Of a stretch of 64,000 bases of DNA, positions 9,506 through 18,500 are shown piece after piece (within the stretch, counting starts at the first letter, position 1; the number at the start of each line of letters is the position of its first letter). This DNA is from Mucilaginibacter sp. UR6-11 (GTDB lineage Bacteria > Bacteroidota > Bacteroidia > Sphingobacteriales > Sphingobacteriaceae). The notes beneath the pieces are model-generated. The model did not search any database and was not told the DNA's origin. It saw only the letters and a program-made list of their open reading frames with translations. The translations under genes were made by a program, and so were the position numbers. The stretch spans positions 434,432 to 498,431 of the forward strand of contig NZ_JAJIWO010000002.1 in the NCBI RefSeq assembly GCF_020880695.1, in the 5' to 3' direction.

Positions 9506-11854
9506 TTAAATTAAAATTAAATTTTTACTGCTATTAATTAACTTAATTTGGCCGTTTACTTTCACTTTTACGGGTTTAGCCTGCGGCGATGTTATACGAT
9601 AGGCGGTTACTTTTCCATTTTTCCATTGCAGATCAACCGTAAAATTGCCGCGCGCCTTTAAACCTTTCACGCTGCCTTGTGCTTTCCAGCCGGCGGGGAT
9701 GGCAGGCAGCAAATTGATATACCCTTCGTGGCTTTGCAGCAGCATTTCGGCAATGCCGGCACAGGCGCCAAAGTTGCCGTCTATTTGAAACGGCGGACCG
9801 GCAGATAACAGGTTAGGATAGATGCCCCCGCCACCGCTATAGTTAATGCCGGTACTGGTTACCGGTTTCATCAGCTCATGAAAAAGTTTAAAAGCGCGGT
9901 CGCCGTCATGCAGCCTGGCCCAAAACAACAGTTTATAAGCGATAGACCAGCTCGGCCCGTCATCGCCCCGCACATTCAGGGTTTTCTTTGCAGCTTCGGC
10001 CAGTTCGGGCGTGCCGTCGGCGGTAATTTCTGAGGCTGGATAAATGCCATACAGGTGTGAAACGTGGCGGTGGGTAACCTCCGTTTCTTTATAATCTTCA
10101 AGCCACTCCTGGATGCGGCCATCTTTGCTGATAATGCCTGCCGGCGGGATCTCCGTAAGACGTTTTTGTAATTGCGCACGAAAGCCCGGGTCAATGCCCA
10201 GTGTTTTTGAAGCAATTATCACATTGGCAAAAAGCTCGCGCATAATCTGGTTATCAATAGTAGCGCCAATGCAGATGCTGGCATGGCGGCCGCTGCCGTC
10301 GGGCATTTCAAAACTGTTTTCGGGCGATGAGGACGGCACGGTAACCATATACCCGCTCTTAGGATCTTTAGTTAAAATACTGTTATAAAACTGCGCTGAC
10401 CCCTTCAGGATGGGGTAAATACTTTTTAAGTAAACCTGGTCGTTGGTAAAAGCGTAATGATCCCACAAGTTGCTGCATAACCAGCCCGAGCCGGCTTTGG
10501 TTACACCCCACGAGGCGCTTTCGCCAGGCTCCGTCCAGCCCCAAACATTGGTGATTACATGTGCTACCCAGCCTTCGGCGTTGTAATAAGCTTTGGCGGT
10601 GCGCTCGCCGTTTTTTACCAGCCCGCGCACCAGCTCAACCAGCGGCAGGTTTAATTCAGACAGGTTGGAAACTTCAACCGGGAAATGGTTCATCTGTACG
10701 TTAACGTCCAGGTGGTAGTCGCCATTCCATGGCGTTTGGGTTTGATTGGCCCATAAGCCCTGCAGGTTGGGTGGCAGCAACCCAACACGGGTGCTGCAAA
10801 TGCTTAAATAACGGCCATACTGATAAAACAGGACGGGCAGCAATTTATCGGCGTCGGGGTTATTATGAAAGTTGATTAACCGCTGGTCGGTGGTTTCATC
10901 GTCTTTACTACTCCCTAAATTTATACTAACCCGGTCAAACAGTTTTTTGAACTGGGCTATATGTTCCTGTTTTAACAGGGCATACGGCTTTTGCATTGCG
11001 GCGGCTAAATTTTGTGTCATTAATGCTTTAAAACCAACATTCCTGAAATCAGTAGCCGCCGACACATAAATGATAACTTCAGTAGCATTTTTTACTACAA
11101 GGTTGTTGCCGGTAGTGGTTAAAGTACCGCCGGTTAGCTTAACTTTCAAGTTTGCTATGTATTGCATGCCGTCGCCATCGGTCCCGTTATCAAGCCGACC
11201 CTCCATCTGCAATGCATTGCCATTTGTGGTTGTGGTAAACCGCTCTGGGCGGGTCAGGCCAATGCGGAGATTTAACCGGCCCTGTTTATCGGCAGTCAGC
11301 CGGATCACATCCACATCGTTGCTGAAGCTGGTAAAGTATTCGCGTTTATAGGTTACACCGCCAATTTGGTAGCTGCTGGCGGCAATGGCATTGTCCAGCG
11401 ATAGCTGCCGTTGATAGCTGGTGGCTTTTGAAGCGTCGGCGCCACCATACTCAAATTGAAGGTCCAAATCGCCCAGGATTTGAAAACAGCCCCAGCGCTT
11501 ACCTCCTGATCCGGGACCCTTGCAAACGAAGTCTTTATTAATTAAAGATTCCGCTTCTACATTTTTGCCGGCCAGCAGCAGTTCCGTGATCTCCGGTAGT
11601 TTCTTATAGGCCTCGTAATTATTGGCATCCTGCGGTGAGCCCGACCAAAGGGTAATATCATTCAGTGTTATCTGATCGTTGGTAATACCGCTGGTTGGCA
11701 TCATGCCTAAACGGCCATTGCCCAACGGCAGGGTTTGTTCCCAGTTTGTTGCAGGCTTATCATAGTGTAACTTTAAAGGCTGTTGTTGAGCAAACCCGAA
11801 ATCGGATATTATCGCCAAAAAGAAAACGGCAGGCGCTAGTTGTTTTAAGTTCAT
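9506..11854 (-). CDS. Glycoside hydrolase family 95 (alpha-L-fucosidase/alpha-L-galactosidase)
   Basis: 782 residues with a signal peptide ending near GFAQ (23). Family landmarks are LPLGNGRLG (42-50) at the start of the N-terminal beta domain, WNGDYHLDVNVQMN (376-389), SPEN with the general acid Glu512, and PFQIDGNFG with Asp692. In the studied bifidobacterial GH95 enzyme an Asn and this Asp together act as the base. The first position of the usual N-x-N pair here is Asp383 and the second is Asn385. The expected activity is inverting removal of terminal alpha-1,2-L-fucose, with alpha-L-galactosidase as the main alternative. It is the first structural gene after AraC on this strand, and the 166-base leader holds the paired AraC-type motif. 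Confidence 0.92.
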   Translation of the reverse strand: MNLKQLAPAVFFLAIISDFGFAQQQPLKLHYDKPATNWEQTLPLGNGRLGMMPTSGITNDQITLNDITLWSGSPQDANNYEAYKKLPEITELLLAGKNVEAESLINKDFVCKGPGSGGKRWGCFQILGDLDLQFEYGGADASKATSYQRQLSLDNAIAASSYQIGGVTYKREYFTSFSNDVDVIRLTADKQGRLNLRIGLTRPERFTTTTNGNALQMEGRLDNGTDGDGMQYIANLKVKLTGGTLTTTGNNLVVKNATEVIIYVSAATDFRNVGFKALMTQNLAAAMQKPYALLKQEHIAQFKKLFDRVSINLGSSKDDETTDQRLINFHNNPDADKLLPVLFYQYGRYLSICSTRVGLLPPNLQGLWANQTQTPWNGDYHLDVNVQMNHFPVEVSNLSELNLPLVELVRGLVKNGERTAKAYYNAEGWVAHVITNVWGWTEPGESASWGVTKAGSGWLCSNLWDHYAFTNDQVYLKSIYPILKGSAQFYNSILTKDPKSGYMVTVPSSSPENSFEMPDGSGRHASICIGATIDNQIMRELFANVIIASKTLGIDPGFRAQLQKRLTEIPPAGIISKDGRIQEWLEDYKETEVTHRHVSHLYGIYPASEITADGTPELAEAAKKTLNVRGDDGPSWSIAYKLLFWARLHDGDRAFKLFHELMKPVTSTGINYSGGGGIYPNLLSAGPPFQIDGNFGACAGIAEMLLQSHEGYINLLPAIPAGWKAQGSVKGLKARGNFTVDLQWKNGKVTAYRITSPQAKPVKVKVNGQIKLINSSKNLILI

Positions 11855-11934
11855 TGGTTTGGCTTAAATTTCTCGGTGACAGAAATTGGTTAATCTACAG
11901 GCTACAATTTTATTGTAAAATGCAGGCGTTAAAA

Positions 11935-11961
11935 ATAGACAAAAAGGTTTTAAAGATGGAC
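11935..11961 (-). promoter_or_regulatory. Putative AraC operator of the GH95-GH36 operon
   Basis: Read on the minus strand, GTCCAT (11961-11956) and GTCTAT (11940-11935) are two direct half-sites exactly 21 bp apart. The downstream half-site ends about 80 bases before the GH95 start. The spacing is two helix turns, as for AraC araI1/I2. The same pair, with similar flanks (attGTCCAT ... tttt), lies before galM. This is inferred from the repeated pattern. Confidence 0.65.
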
Positions 11962-12020
11962 AATTATACTTTTTGATTATTTAGCGATTTGACGTTTTAG
12001 TAGTCGTTAAGGTGGTACAC

Positions 12021-12917
12021 CTATTTTTTATGAGTTTTACGATACTTTAGCGGCGACATACCAATCAGCTTGCTAAATAATCTCGAAAAATAATATTGAT
12101 CGTCAAAACCCAAGGTTGCGGCTATCTCTTTAATGCTGCGATCTGTAAAATATAAATGCTGACAGGATGCCTGGATTTTTAGCAGGTTGAAATAATTAAT
12201 AGGCGACGAGCCGGTTTTTTGGTGAAACAACCTGGAGTAATGCGATACCGACTTACTACACTGCGACGCCAGGTCTTCAATCAAGAATTTTTTCCGGAGG
12301 TTCTTTTTCATATACGCAATGGAAGCACTTACCGAGTCGGTATCATAAGCTACGGGATTTAGTTGTTTGTAATAAACCAATGAAGTTACAAAGTGCTGCA
12401 GGTACAGGTTGGTTATCTCCATTTCTTTTTCGTGAAAGCTATGCTCAAGCATGGCGTACAACTGCTCAAACAGGTTTATGCGGCTTTCATCGTAAGGCAC
12501 GGAATGTACAAGAGGCGCATTCTGTTCTGTTGACCGGTGGTAGATTGCATCCGAATTTAATCCGCTAAAATGCACCCAATATATGCTCCACGGATTGCTA
12601 TTTGAACTTTTATACCGATGCCCTACATTTTTGGGGATAATAATGAAAGTGTTAGGTTTAAGCGTATACGTCCGGTCGTTTAAGTAGATATAGCCTTCGC
12701 CGTCAACGCAGTACAGCAATATATACTGACCGCTACCGGTTTTGCGCTCTCGGTCATGATAAATAGCTTTGGGGTAATAACCAACAGCTGTTAAATAAAA
12801 GTTCTTTATCAGCGGGTTATTGGTGATGATTCTTTTGATATTGGGTGGCAGAACAATCATCCGCTGACCAACAAAGCCTTCTTTTATTTTTTTATTGGAT
12901 TCGGTAATATTGTTCAT
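12021..12917 (-). CDS. AraC family transcriptional regulator
   Basis: 298 residues. The N-terminal half (about 45-150) is a cupin-like sugar-sensing domain of the AraC_binding type (GQYILLYCVDGEGYI, then FIIIPKNVGHRY). Residues about 205-295 are the double helix-turn-helix of the AraC/XylS family, ending with the signature GFDDQYYFSRLFSKLIGMSP. It stands between two divergent sugar-use units, the minus-strand GH95/GH36 genes and the plus-strand galM-MFS-DUF5107 genes. A paired 21-bp direct repeat occurs before both, so it is the obvious local regulator, probably an activator responding to a released sugar. A galactose- or fucose-type effector would fit the enzymes but is inferred. Confidence 0.93.
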   Translation of the reverse strand: MNNITESNKKIKEGFVGQRMIVLPPNIKRIITNNPLIKNFYLTAVGYYPKAIYHDRERKTGSGQYILLYCVDGEGYIYLNDRTYTLKPNTFIIIPKNVGHRYKSSNSNPWSIYWVHFSGLNSDAIYHRSTEQNAPLVHSVPYDESRINLFEQLYAMLEHSFHEKEMEITNLYLQHFVTSLVYYKQLNPVAYDTDSVSASIAYMKKNLRKKFLIEDLASQCSKSVSHYSRLFHQKTGSSPINYFNLLKIQASCQHLYFTDRSIKEIAATLGFDDQYYFSRLFSKLIGMSPLKYRKTHKK

Positions 12918-12951
12918 TATAAATGGGCTACTACGACGGGCTAACGTTCAT

Positions 12952-12959
12952 CAAATGTA
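12952..12959 (-). promoter_or_regulatory. -7 box of the araC-type gene
   Basis: TACATTTG on the minus strand matches the Bacteroidota -7 consensus TAnnTTTG, 34 bases before the regulator's ATG. No clear TTG is seen at the usual -33 distance. A single AraC-type half-site (12964-12969) sits right beside it, so autoregulation is possible. Confidence 0.5.
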
Positions 12960-12960
12960 C

Positions 12961-12969
12961 ATTATCCAT
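12961..12969 (+). promoter_or_regulatory. Extra AraC-type half-site near the regulator promoter
   Basis: ATTATCCAT resembles the half-sites at 13021 and 13042, 57 bp before the first of them. It could serve for autoregulation or looping. A single short motif is weak evidence by itself. Confidence 0.3.
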
Positions 12970-13020
12970 CATTAAGTCAGAAAATAGCAATATTACTTTT
13001 TTATTGCCTATGGTAATATT

Positions 13021-13047
13021 GTCCATTTAATAATAAATTTTATCCAT
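13021..13047 (+). promoter_or_regulatory. Putative AraC operator of the galM operon
   Basis: GTCCAT (13021-13026) and ATCCAT (13042-13047) are direct half-sites 21 bp apart, oriented toward galM and ending 66 bases before its ATG. The flanking A/T pattern (attGTCCATtta, ttttATCCATttt) matches the pair before GH95. No exact TAnnTTTG box follows, which fits a promoter that needs an activator. Confidence 0.65.
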
Positions 13048-13113
13048 TTTAGTAAGGGTTTTAGGCACTACTTTTATTCCACCAATTAAAACCATTTGTC
13101 CTGATATAACTAT

Positions 13114-14139
13114 ATGAGTACAACTATTACCCGTAAGGCATGGGGAACAGCGCATGGCGAAGATGTTTTTCTGTTTACGCTGCGAAACAGCGCGGGCGCT
13201 TTTGTTGAAATAACCAATTACGGAGCAACGTTGGTAAGCGTTAACGTACCGGATAGAAATTCAACGCCTGGCAATGTTATTATTGGCTTTCCTGATTTGG
13301 ATGGTTATCTGCATGATACCTGCTATATCGGTTCAACCATAGGCCGCTATGCCAACCGGATCAGTAACGCCGGGTTTGATTTGAATGGACGTACCTATGA
13401 GTTAGAGGCTAATGACGGCGTAAATACAAATCACGGCGGGGCAAGTGACTTCAACAGCAAGATTTTTGGGTTCGAAATAAATGACGAAGAACTGGTGATG
13501 GTGTTGCACAGCAATGACGGCGACGGTGGTTTCCCCGGCAATTTGAGCCTGCGGGTAACTTATACCTGGAGCGATCTTAACGCCCTCAACATCCACTATA
13601 AAGCCGTAAGCGATAAGGATACTTTCGCCAATTTTACCAATCACGCTTATTTTAATTTATCAAACGGCGGGCTTGATATCCTGGACCATCAACTTGAAAT
13701 TAACGCAGGTAAAATTGTTGACGCCGGTGATGATTATATCCCCACAGGAAAAATTATACCAGCCGCTGTTTTGTTTGATAACACGCGGTTGGGTGATAAA
13801 ATAGCCATTAAAGCTGGCCGGCCCAAAGGTATAAATGCTTACTATATCTTGAATAACAACGCGCCATTCGCGGCCAAATTGACCCACCCGACGTCGGGCC
13901 GGACCTTGACGGTGACCACATCCTACCCCGGTATGTTTTGCTATACCGGCGACTATTTAAACAGCCAATATTTGAATACCAATAGCCGCACTTGCCAGCC
14001 TTTTGAGGGCCTGTGCCTTGAATGCCAGTATTATCCGGATAGCATGAACAGGCCCGAATTTCCACTGGCATTGCTGCCTAAGCATCATGTTTATGATGAG
14101 TTTATCAATTTAAAATTCGGGCTTATGTCCGTAAAATAG
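13114..14139 (+). CDS. galM: Aldose 1-epimerase (galactose mutarotase)
   Basis: 341 residues without a signal peptide, so cytoplasmic. Family motifs are ITNYGATLVSVNVPD near the N-terminus, IGRYANRISN, NHGGASDFNSK, FTNHAYFNLS (with the conserved His of the active site), and the late EGLCLECQYYPDS carrying the catalytic Glu. It interconverts alpha and beta anomers of galactose, glucose or related aldoses. It is the first gene of the plus-strand operon, followed after 17 bases by an MFS sugar porter, and is divergent from the AraC regulator. In this context it prepares imported hexose, most simply galactose freed by the GH36 enzyme. Confidence 0.93.
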   Translation: MSTTITRKAWGTAHGEDVFLFTLRNSAGAFVEITNYGATLVSVNVPDRNSTPGNVIIGFPDLDGYLHDTCYIGSTIGRYANRISNAGFDLNGRTYELEANDGVNTNHGGASDFNSKIFGFEINDEELVMVLHSNDGDGGFPGNLSLRVTYTWSDLNALNIHYKAVSDKDTFANFTNHAYFNLSNGGLDILDHQLEINAGKIVDAGDDYIPTGKIIPAAVLFDNTRLGDKIAIKAGRPKGINAYYILNNNAPFAAKLTHPTSGRTLTVTTSYPGMFCYTGDYLNSQYLNTNSRTCQPFEGLCLECQYYPDSMNRPEFPLALLPKHHVYDEFINLKFGLMSVK

Positions 14140-14156
14140 TTAACCAATTTTATAAA

Positions 14157-15503
14157 ATGACAAACCAAATCAAACCGTTTAACAACGTTTATATTACCGG
14201 GATCTCTTTTATATCAGCGCTGGGCGGGTATCTGTTCGGGTTTGATTTCGCGGTGATATCCGGTGCATTGCCATTCCTGCGCAAAGAGTTTTTGCTGGAT
14301 CCCGTTTGGGAAGGATTTTTGACCGGGTCGTTAGCGCTGGGTTGTATTGCCGGCTGCCTGCTGGCCGGCAACATTGCCGAAAAGTATGGCCGCAGACCCG
14401 GTTTGATGGTGGCGGCCTTTATTTTCGCGGTATCCTCATTAGGCATAGCATTATCCAAAGGTTTGGTATTTTTCGTGATTATGCGGTTTGCTGCGGGTAT
14501 CGGTGTGGGCATGGCTTCTATGCTTTGCCCCATGTACATTGCTGAGATCTCTCCGGCATCTGTCCGCGGACGGAACGTAGCTATCAACCAGTTAACCGTT
14601 GTATTAGGTATCCTGATCACCAACCTCTGCAATTATTTTCTGGCCGATAAGGGCGTTGATGCCTGGCGATGGATGTTTGGACTGGGTGTGATACCATCCG
14701 CTATATTTTTAATCGGCGTGATCTGGCTGCCTGAAAGCCCGCGCTGGTTAGTAAAAGCCGGCAAGCCCGATAAGGCTAAACAGGTATTGAGTAAAATAGG
14801 CGCTACTGAATTTGTTAACACCACATTAAAGGCGATAGAAAAATCATTAAGTGGGGCCACCAAACAATCATATAAAGCCGTATTTGCAAAAGCTGTTCGC
14901 CCGGCAGTTTTGGTAGGTATTACACTGGCAGTATTCCAGCAGTTTTGCGGGATAAATGTGGTGTTTAATTATACTTCAACCATATTTGCTTCGGTTGGGT
15001 CAAGCCTGAATCAGCAGCTTTTTGAAACGGTTTCCATTGGTATTGTAAACTTGGTGTTTACACTGCTGGCCATGTGGCAGGTTGATAAACTGGGCCGCCG
15101 ACCGCTGATGCTGATTGGTTCGCTGGGCTTATCGGTACTTTATATCGCGTTAGCATTTTCCTTACAGAGCCACCTCGCTGCCGGTATCATATCCATATTG
15201 GTGTTGCTGGCTATCAGCATATATGCTACCTCTATTGCGCCCATCACGTGGGTGCTCATCTCAGAAATATTCCCCAATAAAATACGCAGCGAAGCTTCTA
15301 CCGTAGCGGTGGTATCATTATGGGGAGCTTATTTTATTTTAGTATTTACGTTCCCCATACTGGCTAAAGTATTGGGGACCTACGGGCCGTTTTACCTGTA
15401 CGCGGCCATTTGTTTCTGCGGATTTTTATTCGTCAAAACAAAGGTCAAAGAAACCAAGGGGCAAACTTTGGAGGAGCTGGAAGACAATTTAATAAGACAT
15501 TAA
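14157..15503 (+). CDS. Sugar porter family MFS transporter
   Basis: 448 residues with twelve predicted membrane segments. Sugar-porter signatures are GYLFGFDFAVISG in helix 1, RFAAGIGVGMASM, PESPRWLVKAGKPDKA after helix 6, QQFCGINVVFNY in helix 7, DKLGRRPLM after helix 8, and PITWVLISEIFPNKIR in helix 10. It resembles XylE/GalP-type H+ symporters and should sit in the inner membrane. It follows galM by 17 bases and precedes the DUF5107 gene by 11. There is no SusC/SusD pair in the window, so outer-membrane entry must rely on other porins. The substrate is inferred to be the sugar acted on by GalM. Confidence 0.93.
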   Translation: MTNQIKPFNNVYITGISFISALGGYLFGFDFAVISGALPFLRKEFLLDPVWEGFLTGSLALGCIAGCLLAGNIAEKYGRRPGLMVAAFIFAVSSLGIALSKGLVFFVIMRFAAGIGVGMASMLCPMYIAEISPASVRGRNVAINQLTVVLGILITNLCNYFLADKGVDAWRWMFGLGVIPSAIFLIGVIWLPESPRWLVKAGKPDKAKQVLSKIGATEFVNTTLKAIEKSLSGATKQSYKAVFAKAVRPAVLVGITLAVFQQFCGINVVFNYTSTIFASVGSSLNQQLFETVSIGIVNLVFTLLAMWQVDKLGRRPLMLIGSLGLSVLYIALAFSLQSHLAAGIISILVLLAISIYATSIAPITWVLISEIFPNKIRSEASTVAVVSLWGAYFILVFTFPILAKVLGTYGPFYLYAAICFCGFLFVKTKVKETKGQTLEELEDNLIRH

Positions 15504-15514
15504 CAGCATTTACC

Positions 15515-18500
15515 ATGAGTGAATTATATGTAAATATCTGGGAAGAAAAAGTAATCATCCCCACTTACGGTATTGGCAAACCCGATAAAAACCCGATGTT
15601 TTTTGAGAAACGGGTATACCAGGGCAGCAGCGGCAAAGTGTACCCCAACCCGGTTATAGAAAAGATATTTGATGAGAAAGAAGATAAAGAATACATAGGC
15701 CTGTTTTTAGAGAACAAGTATATCAAAATCATGATATTACCCGAGTTGGGCGGCCGCATCCAGATGGCTTACGATAAGATCAAAGAGCGCCACTTTATTT
15801 ATTATAACCAGGTGGTTAAACCGGCTCTGGTAGGCTTGACCGGTCCGTGGATTTCGGGCGGTATCGAGTTTAACTGGCCGCAACATCACCGCCCAAGCAC
15901 TTTTGAGCCGGTAGACTATAAAATTGAAGAAAACGACAACGGCAGCAAAACTATTTGGGTGAATGAAGTAGAGCGCATGTTCCACACCAAAGGCATGGCG
16001 GGCTTTACTTTATATCCTGATAAGGCTTATATCGAGATTAAAGCAAAACTCTATAACCGCTCAACCCTGCCACAAACTTTTTTATGGTGGGCCAACCCGG
16101 CGGTTAAAGTAAATGATGATTACCAGTCGGTTTTTCCGCCTGATGTTAACGCGGTTTTCGACCATGGCAAGCGTGATGTATCAACCTTCCCTATAGCTAC
16201 AGGTACGTATTATAAGGTCGATTATTCGCCGGGTACCGATATTTCGAGATATAAAAATATCCCGGTGCCTACATCGTATATGGCTATTAATTCGGAGTAT
16301 GATTTTGTGGGCGGATATGAACATGATACCCAGGCCGGTTTGCTGCATGTGGCCAATCATCATGTATCACCGGGCAAAAAACAGTGGACCTGGGGGCACA
16401 GTGATTTCGGACAGGCATGGGATCGTAACCTTACCGACGAAGACGGCCCGTACATAGAGCTGATGACCGGCATGTTTACCGATAATCAACCTGATTTTAG
16501 CTGGCTGATGCCTAATGAGGAAAAACACTTTACCCAATACTTTTTACCTTACCGCGAACTGGGCGTAGTAAAAAATGCCAGCAAGGATATTTTATTGGCA
16601 CTCGATTATCAGGTCGGAATTATCGACCTTAAAGTTTATGTAACCGGAGCGCAAAAATCCCTGAAAATTAAACTGAGTTATGAAGGTAAGACATTGTTTG
16701 AAGAAGTAACAGCTATCGTTCCTGAACAAGTTTATACCAAAAGTATCAATGCCGCAAATATTGACGAAAACCGCCTGCTCTTAACAATAACATCCCCGGA
16801 AGGGAAAGAACTAATAAAATATGACCCGGTAAGTAACAAGTTAAATAACACCCCGCAAGCGGCCAAACCGGCATTGTTACCGCATGAAGTTGAAAATACC
16901 GAGCAGTTGTTTTTAACAGGGCAGCATCTGGAGCAATATCGACACGCCACCTATAGCCCGGTGCCCTACTATGAAGAAGCTTTGCGCCGCGACCCGAAAG
17001 ATATCCGCAACAACAATGCCCTGGGGTTATGGTACCTGCGCCGCGGCCAGTTTGCTAAAAGCGAACCATGTTTTCGCAGGGCGATTGAAACCAGCATCCA
17101 GCGAAACCCTAACCCGTATGATAGTGAATGCTATTATAATTTAGGCCTTGCCCTCAAATACCAGCATAAAAATACCGGGGCTTATGATATGTTTTATAAA
17201 GCTACATGGAGCAACGCCTGGAAAGGCAGCGGCTACCTCATGGTTGCGCAGTTGGATTTGGTTAATGAGGATTATGATCTGGCGCTGGATCATATCCAAT
17301 CGGCCGTTGACAGTAATGCCAATAACAGCAAGGCTTATGTTTTAAAATCGGCAGCTTATCGTAAAAACAATAACGCCAATGAAGCAGTAGCGATAGCTAA
17401 AGCGGCTTTAAAACGTGATCAGTTTAATCTGGGCGCTTTGTATGAATTGAACCTCTCGGCACAGCAATCCGGCGAAAGCCAACAGGCAAAAGCATACTTA
17501 GATGAATTACTAAAATTATCAAGGGGCTGGTATCAAAACTTTATTGAATACGCTTTGGATTATGCCGCTGCCGGGTTATATACCGAAGCTTATGATTTGC
17601 TGCAATATGCTGTAGCTGGAAATAATACTAACCCGATGGTATATTATTACCTGGGTTATTTTCAATTCAAGTCGGGCAGCAAACAAGTGGCATTTGAGTT
17701 GCTTAAAGAGGCGGCCGCTGCTGATCCATATCTTTGTTTTCCGGATAGACTGGAAGATATTGCGGTGCTTAAATTGGCAGCCCAATTAAATCCTGATGAT
17801 GCAAAAGCACCTTATTATTTGGGCAATTTATGGTATGATAAGGGGCAATATGATGATGCCATTATGGCTTGGGAGGCATCTGCCAAGCTGGACGGGAGTT
17901 TCCCGACGGTATTAAGGAATTTAGCGATAGCCTATTTTAATAAACGTAATGAACATGATAAAGCGTTGGTGTATTTTGAAAAAGCTTTTGCTTTGGATAA
18001 AACCGATGCACGCGTATTGATGGAGTTGGATCAATTATATAAACGACTTAATAAAGCACCTGCCGGGCGGCTTAAGTTGTTAGAGGATAATTTAACAACA
18101 ACTATGGAACGCGACGATATCTATTTAGAACGCGCGGCTATTTATAATTTTTTAGGTGATAACGAAAAAGCATTAAGTTTAATTAGCCAGCGCCAGTTTC
18201 ACCCCTGGGAGGGCGGAGAAGGTAAAGCTTCAGGACAATATGTGTACAGCCTGGTTGAATTGGCACGCCGGCATTTAAATAACAACGAATTTGCAAAAGC
18301 TATTTCATTATTGGAAAAAGCGCAAACTTACCCGCGTAACCTGGGCGAGGGCAAGCTTTTTGGTGCGGCCGAAAACGATCTATTTTATTGGCTGGGATGC
18401 GCGTATGAAGGTTTAAATGAACTGGAAAAATCAAAGAAATATTTCGGGGAAGCTACTAAAGGATTGGATGAGCCGTCGGTAGCTATTTTTTATAACGACC

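Noticed and set aside
14189..14632. Long open frame antisense to the first MFS transporter
   Set aside because: Shadow of the transporter's codon pattern; no family motif, and the plus-strand gene is complete with all sugar-porter signatures.
15410..15514. Upstream extension of the DUF5107 protein
   Set aside because: It would overlap the MFS transporter by 94 bases; ATG 15515 has normal spacing after the transporter stop.
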